From: Homalodisca vitripennis
Taxonomy: Eukaryota; Arthropoda; Insecta; Hemiptera; Cicadellidae
Assembly: GCF_021130785.1 (NCBI RefSeq)
Contig: NC_060207.1
Span: forward strand, 105,994,001-106,058,000
Direction of reading: 5' to 3'
Length of the DNA stretch: 64,000 bases
A model generated the notes under the pieces. It was not told the DNA's origin, did no database searches, and saw only the letters and a list, made by a program, of their open reading frames with translations. Positions 47,101 through 60,607 of the stretch are shown piece by piece; within the stretch, counting starts at the first letter, position 1, and each line of letters begins with the position of its first letter. A program made the position numbers and the translations under genes.

Positions 47101-48309
47101 ATATTCATATTATCGAAGTAGTTTATAGATTATATATGTGCACTCTAGTTAAAAATGCATATATACATAAGAAAAAGTTTTTACTTTAGTATAATCAAAA
47201 ATAATAAAGTTATGATTTTACAGAGATGAAATCATACTTTTTTACTTGCAAACTTTACAATGAAACTGAGACACTACATTAATGAACAAGGAAAAGCACT
47301 CCTGAAAGGTAGAAATATGAACCTTCACAGCCCTTGTCAATTATTACACTTTTTAAACCTGCTACATATTTAAATCTGTTACCGGTTCAGAAATAAAAAC
47401 CTCCAACTTACACTCCGCCTAGAAGTTTCATTTTGTGTGTTCAATAAAATGCGAAAATGGCATTACAATTTGTAAGTCTAATTGAAAATGTATTCTATTC
47501 TTCAGATGGCTACAAAATCGCCAAAGGTACTGGCAGTTGTGGATGACGCTAATGAAGTACAATAATAAACATATTCGTATTCGTAAACGAATAACGTATT
47601 CGTATAATGTTTGCAGATAAATACAATTTAAACAAAATTTGAACAATACACATTATTTATAAAAACAATACTGAACAAGACCAAGTTTTTAAGTATAAGA
47701 CTTTTTATTAATCGTAAACAAAATATTTACGTAATATAACATTCTATGGTATTGCCGGGTAAGAAAAACTATCGGTTCTAAACTAAACCCATGGTACTGA
47801 ATTTCGTCGCGTTAATGAAAGTGGGCTGGTAAGTTTAACTTGCAATCACAATAAACCTTTAAACAATGTTCAAGATTTTGTGGTGTGTAGTTAATGACTA
47901 ATTGTACGATTTCATCATCATTTGTCACTCTGGGTGTTCGTGCTCCGTCATTTGGTACAACATATATAGGATATGTCGTGTATTATTAGCAATGGATTAT
48001 ATCAACTGAAATAACGAAAAACAGAATTACGGACACTTACCATAACTAAGTGTAGAAAAAAGAAAACTTTGAGGACTGGAAGCGGTTATCTGCGTATATA
48101 ACAAAGCGGTACAATAAAAGATTCGACATATTTAGATTCCACTGATCCTTTCAGACAATTGTAGATCGTTAGATCTTTAACGATGGCACATATTGTTACA
48201 GAAGATAGTTTCATAGGCGGGGACAGTTTCATTCTAGAGCGGCATATAAATGTCTTGTTTAGTAAAATATACCATAAAGTGTAAAACAAATAATGCTGCT
48301 CTTTAGACT

Positions 48310-48590
48310 TAAAGAGATTGTGGAGGAAACAGGATTTTACACACATTTCCCATACAAGAAATCAGTTTAGAGATTTTCAATCTAATCTATTCTTCAGGTA
48401 AATAACTAATACATAATTAAAAAATAGTTTGTAATTATAAATAGGTTAGTTATGTAACTGAAGAAGAGATTAGATTGCTGATTTCGAAACGTAGTGTTAC
48501 TGATTTCTTGTATCACTGAACGATGGAAAATTTTCGGAAAAAATCCTGTTTCCTTCTCAATACTTCCATCGTCAAAAACAAACATCAAAC
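48310..48590. repeat. Imperfect inverted repeat (fold-back) containing repeat E
   Basis: The left arm (about 48314-48397) contains GAAACAGGATTTT, CAAGAAATCAGT and CAATCTAATCTATTCTTCAG. The right arm (about 48459-48575) holds their reverse complements: CTGAAGAAGAGATTAGATTG, ACTGATTTCTTG and AAAATCCTGTTTC. About 60 bp of AT-rich DNA separates the arms. The right arm's outer part is also found at 22368-22450. It may be a fold-back MITE; no target-site duplication was found. Confidence 0.65.
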
Positions 48591-51039
48591 AAAGAATTAA
48601 AGAAAATACTGCAATGTTAGTTTAAAACAGACCCTTATTATTGAAGGTCGCCGGAGCTGTATCATCTAGTCCCCGAAAACATCTGTTCGCAGCTTAGATG
48701 ATCTGCCACCTCCTCAAAGGTAACATAATCTCTTTGAGAAATCTCGGCTTATACAACAAAGTAGTTTAGAAAATTACACAGCTACAGTTGAATTTGAACA
48801 CTATAATCGTCCAATCACCTCTCGGACGTACTAGTAGAACTGCCTGTGTGACATACTGGTTGAAAATCCTCAAGGAGGTTCCATCCGTCATAACAAGTAA
48901 AAGCTCTTAGCCTATGGAACTAAAATACACTAATCTCTACCAGGACCTCCTGGCTTCCAGGCCTATCCAACGTGTGAGCATATCTGAATTTCAGATTATC
49001 ATCTGACCATCTGGAAGGTCCCATCCTATATGGTCCTCTTGACGTATATAACCTTGGAACCATTTTGGACAAAGGAAAAATAAGCCTGAAAGATAATTAA
49101 ACTGCGATAAAACATTAAACCTCCTTCGTCGCTCTTCAATGATAATTTATAAGTGAATGTGTGTGATAAATCTGGTGACTATTAGCTCAACAAAATGAGA
49201 CCTGTTGAGTGCAGTTTGAATTCTTATTCACACTATTTTAGACTGATTGAGTCTTCTGTAAAGTAAAGTCTTATATAGAGTGAAAATAAAGCGACAGAAT
49301 ATGGAATAAGAATAAAGCAATCCCAGCAAGACAGCTCAAAGTACAAACTACGAGTACATACCAGAGAACATTTCTCGGTGGAAATTGCGAACTGTATCTG
49401 TCTTTGATCGTGCGCTTTCTGCAACATAAAATTATAAAATAAGTTTGTTTTATATTTTTAAACAGATTGAACGTACTACAAAGGGCATAAATTATTTTAA
49501 AGCGATAAAACATATAAAACGTTGAAAACTTTCAGCCTGTTTTGATTTAAAGACCCGCTGTTTCACTAGTTTTAGCGTTTCCTTCGATTACCGAATTTCA
49601 TCACGTTTATCGATGTTATTATTCTATTACAGCCGTTATTGAAGTTTTCACTACATGACATTGTTACTTTATTGTTTTTATTTTAGAATTATTGATAGAT
49701 TGACTACATTTATCTAAGTTACTGTTCTCTTCACTCTACTTTATATCTTTATGCTTTTGTATTACTGCACGTATCCTATACTTGTTTGGAAATATTTTTC
49801 GTAATAGCTTTTTACTTGCTTGTTATGTCGGTATTAGTATATTTTAAAATCTTGAATTTTCCATTGTATAGGTTTTGAGCGGGGGAATAAATAAATAATT
49901 TCAGACCTCAAACCGTGATAAACCCAGGTTAGTGTTTCTCTTTAGTTATAAAGTAGAAATGCTTTTAGTAACAGATAACATTACATGAACGAAATTAGGC
50001 AATTACAAGTACCGCTGGTGTTAGAAACATGCTTATTGTCTCTTTACAGTATCGCAATATGTGATACAAATACAAGTAACAGCATTTTTTTTATATATTG
50101 TATGATATTTTCTGAATCCCCTCAGTGTTTGTGTATTGGCAGGTTTTGTTACAACACATTTTATTACATAGCCCCATAAATAGAAATCTATATGGTATTA
50201 ATGTGGTTATGTAGATGTAGATGTCCACTATATTGCTCCCATATGTCCCATCCAGCGATTAAAAAAACCGTCTGCCCACCAGTGTTCGTGTCCATACAAC
50301 ATAATGAGGTCGTGCCCCATCCTGCTGAAACCCGTAGTATAATTTCGTGCCAACAAAGTATAAAAGCCGGTACTTTACTCCAATAACGCTTTTCTCTCTA
50401 CTTACTTTTCTGTTACGTGTGTTCCGAGTTAGCGAAACTAGACTTCGCCGGAAGTCTCCTCAACCGCAACAGGAAGTCTCGGAAGCGCGCCCCTCCCAAA
50501 CTCGGAGCAAAGCATAAAAAAAACAACAACATGCCACTATTGGGAAGAGAGACAAAGAGAGACAAAATTTCCAGTACATAATATAATTAATCCGATGGCA
50601 AACATTCTCACACAAAATACAATAAAATAAATCCCCTTGCAAACGAAGTAAATTAAATATTTTAACTACAGCACCACGGTGCACAGAGTAACTTACAAAC
50701 TAAATAACAAAAATAAATAGTATTCAATATTGACAATTACATAATAAATATAAATGTGACATATAAATAACATAGTTTCAGGTACGGCATGTAATAAATA
50801 TAACATTTTAAACTGGTAATTATTATGAACTGAGGGGAGGGAAAAGGCTGTCGAATTTCTAGGCCTACTATTTTTAAAAAGTAATTTTGTTTCAACTTTG
50901 TAGCCAATATTAAAAAAAATATTTAAAGCCGATTTTTGAAGGAGGCGGGGGCTTAGTTTCCTCCACGAATCCGAAATAAAGATGAAATCCTCCCCTACAG
51001 ATCATGTCACTAAACTAAATAAATACTTTGGTAACTTAA
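48591..51039. other. Non-coding, no gene recognised
   Basis: A slightly less AT-rich segment at 48826-49080 has no reading frame of note. Nothing else could be identified up to the GC-rich island at about 51040. Confidence 0.35.
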
Positions 51040-51520
51040 CACTGGCCCTCCTCCAGATATAATATCTGGCAGCGCTCCATAAAACCCGATCCTCTCAAGT
51101 CCAGTAAAAGAAGAAGGAAAAAACGTTTTAGCTCCAACCTTGTTCAAGATGAATTGAAGCACAGAGACAGTCCAGTTGGAGGACGGTACAGTAGCGCTGG
51201 CAGGGCGCGGGCATTCAATTTTGGTTTACCAGTTGTTTCCATTGGGCAGACTCGCCGCACCAGTCATGTTGACGGCATTCACGGGGACCCTGCCGAAAGT
51301 CGGAGAACTAGCCAGCCATGGGCATCAGGACGACCAGTTGACAGTAAGAGATACACGTCGCCTCTGCCGAACGTGTCCGACCGCTCCGACCAGTGGCAGC
51401 TGCCGGTAATCAGCTGGTCGGTAATCAGTCAAGGTCAACCAACTGACCTCGACCAATCAGTCCATCCAGGCAGAAAATAATCAATACGGTAACGGAATCA
51501 CCCCCCCCCCCCACAGACTG
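51040..51520. other. GC-rich island of unknown origin
   Basis: About 480 bp are clearly GC-richer than the flanks and contain overlapping plus-strand frames (51154-51480, 108 codons; 51176-51409, 77 codons). Neither has a recognisable domain. The island ends in a run of C at about 51501-51513. It may be a fragment of an unrecognised transposon or a former CpG-rich promoter. I cannot assign it. Confidence 0.3.
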
Positions 51521-52090
51521 ACAAAAGTGGCCGAGGTGGGGAAAAAAATTGACAAAATTATCCACTGAGCCCCGGCTCACGTGTAAATAAATGTAGCTTC
51601 GTTTTTAAGCATTTGTTAAGAAATGCATTTTCTGCACCGACTATCTTATTTATTTATTTCCAACGGTTCCACCATTTATACATGAGTTGACTTAACTAAG
51701 GATAAACTAATCAAGATGGCATACAATGACTAATAACTGTGGTAACAACAATCCTAGTAATAACATAACAAATACTAATAACATAACAAAACAAGCAATT
51801 ATAACAGATAACACAAGGAAGACATTATGCAATAATTTATAACAATACACAGCAGTCATACCAAATAATGCAGGAGCAACTAGCAAGGAGAAACAGAACA
51901 ATGTAACATTTATGATAATAATAACTTAACAATGAGATAAATATATAAAAACATGCAACTATATAGATATATTAGAATGTAACAATGAGATAAATATGTA
52001 ACAGTAAAAAAATGATAAAAGTATATGTAACAGAATAACAAACAGATAAATAATAACAATTTTAAATACTGAGGATGAGGTGTAATGTGA

Positions 52091-52556
<466 letters not shown>

Positions 52557-52687
52557 TTGTGAGGGTGGATATTCATGCAACACTACTACCCAATCATGGT
52601 TTGCTGCATAACTTCCTTCGCACGGCGTGTACAGTATCGGCGAAGAAGTCAATATGGGTAGCTTGGCTCCCCAAACGCAGAAGTCTA

Positions 52688-54115
52688 TTAACTCCATGGT
52701 GAGCAGCGTAATTTGTACGTTGATATCCCCTGAGAAAAAGAGGACCTCGATCTAGTGCCTCTAGGTATCAGGATATTAATGACTGACAGAAGTGAGGGAC
52801 ATTCCAGCAATCCGCTGACAAGTCTGTGCAGGAAGACGAGATCAGTACATTTTCTTCTGTCATGAAGGGGTTGTAGTCCAAACATCTCCTCGATCTCCGT
52901 TACCGGAGTATCCCGGTAGGTGTATCCTAGCCTCACTCCGAGAAGTCTAACAAAGCGCACCTGCAGTTTGTCAAGAAGTTCGATATGACCTGATTGATAT
53001 GGTGACCAGATGACTGAGCGGTACTCCAGCAGAGGACGAACTAAAGACTTGAATAGTATGACAAGGGTGTAGGGACGTCTGAAATCCTTGGTAGCTCTGA
53101 CCACAAAACCAAGCATTAAGGAAGCCTTATTGTAAATGTATATGAGGTGTTCATAAGGGCCAAGAGAAGGTGTCATGATAACTCCAAGGTCCTTAATTTT
53201 TTCCACAGCTTCGAGGGAGGATCCGTTGATGTTGTAGCCAAAAGTCCTTATGGCATTGCTTCTGGTGTAAGAGACAATGAAACATTTCGACACATTTAGA
53301 GCCATTGCATTTGCACCGCACCAGTGGTTAATTGCATCCAGGGAATACTGGAGGTCAAGCTGATCTTGGAAAGAAGTTACCGTGCTGAAAATCTTAATGT
53401 CATCTGCAAATAGCAGCTTGGATGAGATCACACTAGCTATATCATTAATAAATAAGCAAAAGAGCAGTGGGCCCAAGTGTGATCCCTGAGGAACTCCTGA
53501 CGGAACCAAGAAGGGTCTAGATGCATTGCCATCACAGTTCACAACGAGAGAGCGATCACAGAGCTCATCCACTGCAGCAGAGGTCCCCAAATTCCATAAC
53601 CTTCAAGCTTAGCGACAAGTAGGCTGTGGTTAATCCTGTCAAACGCCTTGCTAAAATCAAGGTAAAGGCAATCCACCTGGCAAGAGTTATGAAAACTTGA
53701 CATTATATATTCCTGGAATATCAACAGATTAGTTGAGCAGCCCTTTAAAAATCCATGCTGCTCCAAGCAAATCCGATTTTTGAGCTGGAAGTATATGCTA
53801 TCCAGTATGATACTTTCAAAAACCTTGGCCAGAGTGGACTGTATTACTATTGGTCGGTAGTTTCTAACGTCGTCTCTACTACCAGACTTAAACTCCGGAA
53901 TGACAAAACTCCGCTTCAAAGTTGAAGGGAAAATCCCCGATGCAAGTAGGTACCTGAAGAGAATAGTTAAGTGAACAGCAAGTACCGGGGCGCAGAACTT
54001 TAAAACAACAGGAGGAATGCCATCAGGGCCAGCACTTTTCCTTGCATCAAGCGATCAAGGATCATTAAACGATCTTATCATTATTTCACAGAGCTGTTTT
54101 TTAAGGTATGCGACT
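52688..54115 (-). pseudogene. LINE reverse transcriptase remnant
   Basis: From the high-coordinate end the minus strand reads FNDP, a TGA stop, then ARKSAGPDGIPPVVLKF, SFVIPEFKSG, NYRPIVI, EQHGFLKGCSTNLL and the palm LDFSKAFDRINH. A frameshift at about 53540-53590 follows. The second part has GVPQGSHLGPLLF, the catalytic FADD box, DLGVIMTP, LLEYRSVIW and RFVRLLGVR. A second break near 52690 joins the last readable part, which goes on to about 52560 and runs into the CA tract. The SHLGPLLF/FADD type differs from the two other LINEs here (YADD with SILGP or SILSP), so this is a separate family. It lacks endonuclease and ORF1 and cannot be functional. Confidence 0.87.
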
Positions 54116-57100
54116 AAGTTTACTTTATACGGGTGATAGCAGGTTTCATGAAGAACTTTCAAAATTAAAAACAATATCGTGTTTATTGTACTTGTATTTA
54201 AGCTGAAATTCTTATTAGTTTGCAAAAAATTGTAATAAATGTATTAAATATTTAAAGTATAAGGACTCCTCTATGTTTATTTCAGATTGAGGTCTACCAC
54301 TTCTTTCACAGTCTTTAAAGCTTAATTAAAAAAGACAAACAGTGAGGCTTCCATCATAATATATGTTTGAACTGTTCAATGGCTTAGAACTTTAATAGGC
54401 AAATTTAATTTGTGCTGATTTTTATAAACACTACACTAAGTATCAAAAACAAATTTTATGATTTGAAACACGTATAATGCTCGTACGTTGACAGGGACGC
54501 TATAAACTGCGGAGCAGTTACCCTGCACTATATAATTGTGCAGATAATTCGCGATTTGACAAAGTATAACTCGGTGATCTAATTTAACAGATCAACAGCC
54601 ATTTGAAAACGAATAATTCTTATAATTTATTCAGTAGACAATAACTAAGGAAATTTCTACTAGGTCCTGACGACAGACTGATGAGACAAATACATTGTAT
54701 GAAAGCATCCTTATAAACGTTGACACACAGTGATTCTCTCAAAGTTGTTACTATAGGTTCACTTGTCCGAGTTGTTGTTTAAAACAAGAACTTTACATTT
54801 AAAAGGTTCAAGACATTTTACAGTTTCACCTATTAATGTGTATAAAAGTATTAAAGACAAACATTGCAAAAACGACATAAAGTAGAGTCAACCACCAGAA
54901 GAAATACCCCGAAGTCCTCATTCTCAAGGTGAAAGCTTACCTTGATTATTACCTTGATCCTTCATTACGCAACCGGCCCTCTGACTACATTGCCACCATT
55001 AGGTTGTACCACTGGTAAGGGCATTTTATTGTTTTACGATGTTTTTACTAATCTAACTCCATAGGCTTGAAATGTAAAAAAATATATATTTATTAATTAC
55101 TATTAACTCCAACATGTTTGGACGTATGATATAATTGAACACTAATTAAATATATTAGATAATTGATTCAAAATTCGAACAGCCCCTATATCCATAATGG
55201 ATCATAGAGTTAATAACTCTTTCCTCTTAATAATTCATTCGTGCATTACGATTTCTTATCTTGTTATTTCTTTGTCTGCTTAACAGTTAACTCGAATTGT
55301 CATAGGCAAACGTAAAATAATAAGTACGTTTTGCGTTTTGAGAGTCTTAGAGTTCATTCATATTAATAATATAACTAATCATATTCATAAGTTAATCTAG
55401 AGATAATCCAATTATTCGATAAAATCAGTACATTTTACGTCCCTAGACATGAACCGTGGCCTGAAGAAGCCAGCTGAATTCGGCTGTCTTGTTGCTTCTT
55501 GAGTGAGGATTTTGAAGGAGCACAATCTTCTGAATAATTTCAGTTTATTTCTTCAGAGGGAGTGATGTTTAGACAGTAGGGTTTCTAATGGGTTCACGCT
55601 AAATTTTAAGTGGTGGAAACAAATCCTTCGTTGATTTATCTTCTGGGTGTCGGTAATAGAACAATCAAAGAGTCTATAATATGGAATATTTTAAACACTT
55701 ATATACCCAAATACTCCTAAATTAAAATGTTAACCATACTATGTAGAGCCGATATCTTTTTGTAAATAATGTACTGGGATTTTCTGTCACTAGTCTCATT
55801 TAATTAATAACTTTCTTTAAATATCGGAACGAACAACTATCAAATAATTAATCTAACATAATAGACAAAGTAATTTTACTTCTATGAAAAAATTTCCAGG
55901 GAGACTTCTAATTTAATAAACATAAAGTTACTTTGTACTTTTTATTTTTTTAATCTATCTCTTTTATGTTCATTCTTTTGAAATTGTTTTGGGAAGAATT
56001 CATTGTATGGTGTATAAAAAGGTATTATGAGCAAATTTCATTGAATCCCAGCAAAAAGTATTTACGTAAAAATTAAAGATGATGTTACGTCTAATCTAAC
56101 TTCAAAGTTTTGTTGTACAAAAATTTAATGCACCGAATAAAAATATCACAAATTAAAGACATTACCAGAGTTAGGCCTACTGAAAACATAACTAAAGTTA
56201 AGGAAATTCAGTTATTGAATGAAATAGTAGTTTTTTTAGTATTAAAAGAGATAACTCCTATTCCTTTCTGTAAATACGGTTTGGAGCCAAGAGACTAGCA
56301 CCTTTAAAGTTTCTTTCAAGTTTTATTTTACTCTAAAACCCATCCGTCTTCCGTCCATTTACTTGCTTCAGAATTCAACCAATTAACCAATCAAAAAATT
56401 ATTTATTTATTTCCAAATAAAGAAATTACAATTCCATAATAGATTTTTTTTAAATATGATTAAAACACTTCATAAATGTAGATAAAATCAAAATAAAAAT
56501 TGTTATGGTATTTTATAGTTAGAATTAGTACGAATGAGCCCCTAGTCAAATTTTGTTTGTCACTGCTTTTTAAGACAAAAATGTCAACAGCAGTTTTTAG
56601 CCGTAAAATCCATTTCCACCATATGTTCATGTAGTCTTTCTACAACGTTTTACCTTATCTAGATATATTGTTTCGTTATCAATCTTTTGTTTTTCAGAAT
56701 ATATGAGCAACATACTTTCATTTAGTCTTTCAATAATATGTTCTGCCTAAAACCCTGACCTATTATTCAGTCATCTACTATTATTTGTTGCTGCAGAATA
56801 CATTTGCACCATATATTTATATATTCTTACTAGAATACGTTCTATACGACTAGCATTAAATCATAGATAATATACAAAATATATTAGACTAAACTGAAAA
56901 CATGTGTGTATTATAAACAAACTACAGCCGAATAATAATTTTTCTGAAATCAATAGGTTCCATACAATGAATTGAATGTAGTTTAAGAAGTGTCTGGAAA
57001 GTTTAGGGTAAAAATATACATCAAGGAAATTACCACAATTTTATTTTCATTTTCGTTTTTTAATTGTTTAATAATCAAAATGTATTATATAACAGAAGTT

Positions 57101-57511
57101 TTGTGTTGAAATCATACTTTAGAACAAAATACAAAATTATGTTAACAACTTTAGTACATCACATAAAAATTTCTAAAGCTGATAACACTTTCTCTTTACA
57201 CTTTAAAGTATACTATTATTACTCTTTGACTTACTTTTGGCAAGAAATGTCGTTATATTTCACCTTCTCAAATCTCATCGTTTACTAAGAATACGAAGAT
57301 TGACGGTGCCAGCCGAGGCGACACAGTAAACCAAACCGAATAGAGGATTTAAGAAACCCCAACTGTGTTTTGTTATCTGAATTGTAAAAGCAAGCGGCGT
57401 CAAATTGTTCATGGTGGCAATTTAGCTTACGTTGAAAAAGCTTAAATTTTGTAGCATTTAAGTTTTAATATGAATTAATTGTGAGATAAAGTAAAGGTCT
57501 ACGTAGTATAA
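54116..57511. other. AT-rich non-coding with repeat D
   Basis: No gene was seen. Contains repeat D copy 2 (54625-54830). A weakly self-complementary, less AT-rich patch lies at 55450-55500. Confidence 0.4.
54625..54830 (+). repeat. Diverged interspersed repeat D, copy 2
   Basis: Partner of 9295-9490; see that entry for the shared words. The core AGTGATTCTCTC followed by GTTGTTACT is at about 54730. Confidence 0.5.
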
Positions 57512-57714
57512 GACCTTCACCGTAGCGTAGGGGTATGGATGCAGCTCTCTAACCGAGAGGACACGGGTTCGATTCCCGGAGAGGTCAATAAATATTTGAA
57601 AGTGCGAAAGAGCCGTTTTCCCTTAAAACATTTAGTATCCTCAATTAAAGTGCCACTGATGTGGAGATAACCTCCTCCAAAAATGTAAGAAAGGAATACA
57701 ACTGTATTATTTAT
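57512..57714 (+). mobile_element. tRNA-derived SINE
   Basis: An A-box-like TAGCGTAGGGG (57523-57533) and a perfect B box GGTTCGATTCC (57566-57576) are spaced as in a tRNA gene. A T stem and an anticodon-like arm (loop CTAACCG, Val-AAC type) are visible. The acceptor arms do not pair properly once the A box is set, so it is not a functional tRNA. About 110 bp of unrelated body follow. The tail AAATGTAAGAAAGG (57681-57694) then leads into the small hairpin AATACA-AC-TGTATT. This head-body-tail order defines a SINE transcribed by RNA polymerase III. Exact ends and target duplication were not resolved. The tail motif is shared with the LINE ending at 29339. Confidence 0.65.
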
Positions 57715-58279
57715 TGGTTCTTGAGTTGCATTACGAGTATTAATAAGATCTTAATTTGCATCTGTATGCAGTGTTCTGTCTTTTAAATGAGATAAAATGA
57801 GTATTATTTCCCCCGATCTTTCCTGCTCACTTTTATTAGAAGGGACTGGAAATATACCTCTATGAAACTACCACATAGTTAGCTTCTTTCTTCTTCCAAA
57901 ATGACTAGTAAGGTACTGGTTGTTATCCCTCTATATAACAACCATATGATACATATTTGCTGTACTGTTATACTGCTCTAGTTCTCTTACACGAGGCCTC
58001 CCCTCATGCAGTGAGATAAAATAAGAGTATTCCTCCATAAAAAATACAGAAAACTGGCTATTATCCCGCTATGTGAGGATATAAAAGTTAATCTAAGTAA
58101 ACGAGGTTTTAATTAGTACAACTTATCAGAATATTCAATATAATAGTCCTTTAAATAAAGCTACTAAATCTATTATTAAGATATTTAACAAAACTATCAC
58201 GATTAGTGAGGTACGCGTGTATAAATCTGTTCAATGAACATGAAACATACAGCAATATTTTCAATTCTCATCCGATATA
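57715..58279. other. Non-coding, nothing recognised
   Basis: No gene or repeat could be supported between the SINE and repeat B. Confidence 0.4.
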
Positions 58280-58560
58280 TTCGGCCTTGTCGATGTAAAC
58301 CCCCCTCAAAGGCAATTTCTATGCTACGCTGGAGACAGTGTATTCTCTCCTCAAAGAAACAGGCAAATTGCCTCTCCATCCCCCTTCCCTTACTCTTCAC
58401 AATGTTCAATCTCTAGCGACTTTCTATCCGCAGGCAATGATGTTCAGAGTAATCTGGCGCCTCAGCCCTTATCCTTTTCCTTCTCTTACGCGACACAAGA
58501 TTGACAGGGGGAATAGCATCACAGTTCCTAACGCGTTACAATAAACATTCTTTAATTTAC
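58280..58560 (+). repeat. Diverged interspersed repeat B, copy 2
   Basis: Partner of 21075-21345 on the same strand, with many shared words in order. Short frames in both strands here are incidental. Confidence 0.75.
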
Positions 58561-58756
58561 ATGATATCGATTATCTCTTTCGCTTTACCTTATTTTAATA
58601 AAAGGCCACTAAGTAGATGACAACATTTAAACCATACTATGAAGTATTATTAGTATTACCTCCCACAAAAAAATGGCTTATGAAATATTAACGAAATGTA
58701 AAAAATATATACTTGCAGCACGTTAACACTCATATAATATGTATATAATACACTCA

Positions 58757-59680
58757 TCTATATATATAAAAATGAATGTTTGTATGTTTGTCCTTTATGG
58801 AATCGTGAACTATTGGACCGATCATGATGAAAATTTGTACGTATATGTATTTTTCCACGGAGAAGGTTTATAAGCTATGCCCATCCCTTTCCCGATTCAG
58901 GATTCCGCCCCACTGGTTACAGAAATACCCATAAGAAATGCATTGCAGCAAACATATGTTAACGTCTTTTCAAATTTTTAATCAGCTGTTCTTTGTAAAC
59001 ATATATTACACTTATAGTTTTAAAGCATAGAGTAAGCTTAAGAGAAACGACAAATTTTGTTTAAACTGTTTTTGCAATCACTGTTAAACATAGACTTTAC
59101 TATCCAGATAATACAATTCAAATATGACGTAAAAATTCACCTTTAACTGCAATATTTATTTAATATAAACCAGGCTCATGCTTGATCAGAAGAGTAATGC
59201 AGATATCATAATTACTATCTTACGTTGGCTACAAATATAAAGAATGTTATAAAATCAACCTTAGTTGTTTTTTTTGACAGAAGTATGGTTCTCAAAACTC
59301 CGTGTGTACATATTCTCTCGATCGAGACAACAAATCAAGCTCAATCGTGGCATCGGAGATATAACTAATTTAATCTAAAATTTATTATAGTAAAAACAAA
59401 AATTTACTAAGTAATATAAGGACTTCGGTTCTTAAGATTTGCGTGCGAAGCCGTGGGTAACAGCTAGATAGAGGCAGGAATATGGTACATACCTTCATAA
59501 TACGCCCAAGAGGCTCACGATGGAACGACTATCAATTATCTCAGCAATGTTTAGAATGTGATAGAAAAAGAATAAGTGAATAATAGTGTACTGTTTTCAA
59601 CGGGAAATTGCGTGCGAAGCAGCGGGCAACTTTTGCAAAAAATTATTGAAATGCGCAGCAAAGCGCGCCGGGCCCGCTAG
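58757..59680 (+). mobile_element. Non-autonomous Helitron, copy 1 (924 bp)
   Basis: It starts TCTATATATATAAAAATG after an A and ends GGGCCCGCTAG. A short hairpin (GCGC-AGCAAA-GCGC) lies 10 bases before the terminal CTAG. TC at the start, CTRR at the end, a 3' hairpin and insertion at A/T are the hallmarks of Helitrons. No Rep/helicase gene is present. Its last base directly abuts the first base of copy 2. Inside, at 59441-59467, lies a second terminus-like motif ending in CTAG. Confidence 0.9.
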
Positions 59681-60607
59681 TCTATATATATAAAAATGAA
59701 TGTTTGTATGTTTGTCCTTTATGGAATCGTGAACTATTGGACCGATCATGATGAAAATTTGTACGTATATGTATTTTTCCACGGAGAAGGTTTATAAGCT
59801 ATGCCCATCCCTTTCCCGATTCAGGATTCCGCCCCACTGGTTACAGAAATACCCATAAGAAATGCATTGCAGCAAACATATGTTAACGTCTTTTCAAATT
59901 TTTAATCAGCTGTTCTTTGTAAACATATATTACACTTATAGTTTTAAAGCATAGAGTAAGCTTAAGAGAAACGACAAATTTTGTTTAAACTGTTTTTGCA
60001 ATCACTGTTAAACATAGACTTTACTATCCAGATAATACAATTCAAATATGACGTAAAAAATTCACCTTTAACTGCAATATTTATTTAATATAAACCAGGC
60101 TCATGCTTGATCAGAAGAGTAATGCAGATATCATAATTACTATCTTACGTTGGCTACAAATATAAAGAATGTTATAAAATCAACCTTAGTTGTTTTTTTT
60201 GACAGAAGTATGGTTCTCAAAACTCCGTGTGTACATATTCTCTCTCGATCGAGACAACAAAGCAAGCTCAATCGTGGCATCGGAGATATAACTAATTTAA
60301 TCTAAAATTTATTATAGTAAAAACAAAAATTTACTAAGTAATATAAGGACTTCGGTTCTTAAGATTTGCGTGCGAAGCCGTGGGTAACAGCTAGATAGAG
60401 GCAGGAATATGGTACATACCTTCATAATACGCCCAAGAGGCTCACGATGGAACGACTATCAATTATCTCAGCAATGTTTAGAATGTGATAGAAAAAGAAT
60501 AAGTGAATAATAGTGTACTGTTTTCAACGGGAAATTGCGTGCGAAGCCGCGGGCAACTTTTGCAAAAAATTATTGAAATGCGCAGCAAAGCGCGCCGGGC
60601 CCGCTAG
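59681..60607 (+). mobile_element. Non-autonomous Helitron, copy 2 (927 bp)
   Basis: Nearly identical to copy 1: I noted two substitutions and three inserted bases by eye. It starts at TCTATATA immediately after the CTAG of copy 1 and ends in CTAG followed by T. Together the two copies occupy one A/T target site. The terminus-like internal motif recurs at 60368-60394. Confidence 0.9.

Larger units (their letters stand above)
42225..48302. other. Six kb of AT-rich non-coding DNA
   Basis: No gene, RNA or intact element was recognised. Contents noted are a 61-bp direct duplication (43380-43500) and a GT microsatellite (44122-44157). Frames stay below about 75 codons and carry no motif. Confidence 0.4.

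Noticed and set aside
56396..56420. Second 3' tail of the 51.6-kb LINE
   Set aside because: TTGGAAATAAATAAATAA is shared, but the match is low-complexity and does not extend upstream.
57512..57586. Functional tRNA-Val gene
   Set aside because: A and B boxes are good, but with the A box in register the acceptor arms do not pair, and a SINE body and tail follow.
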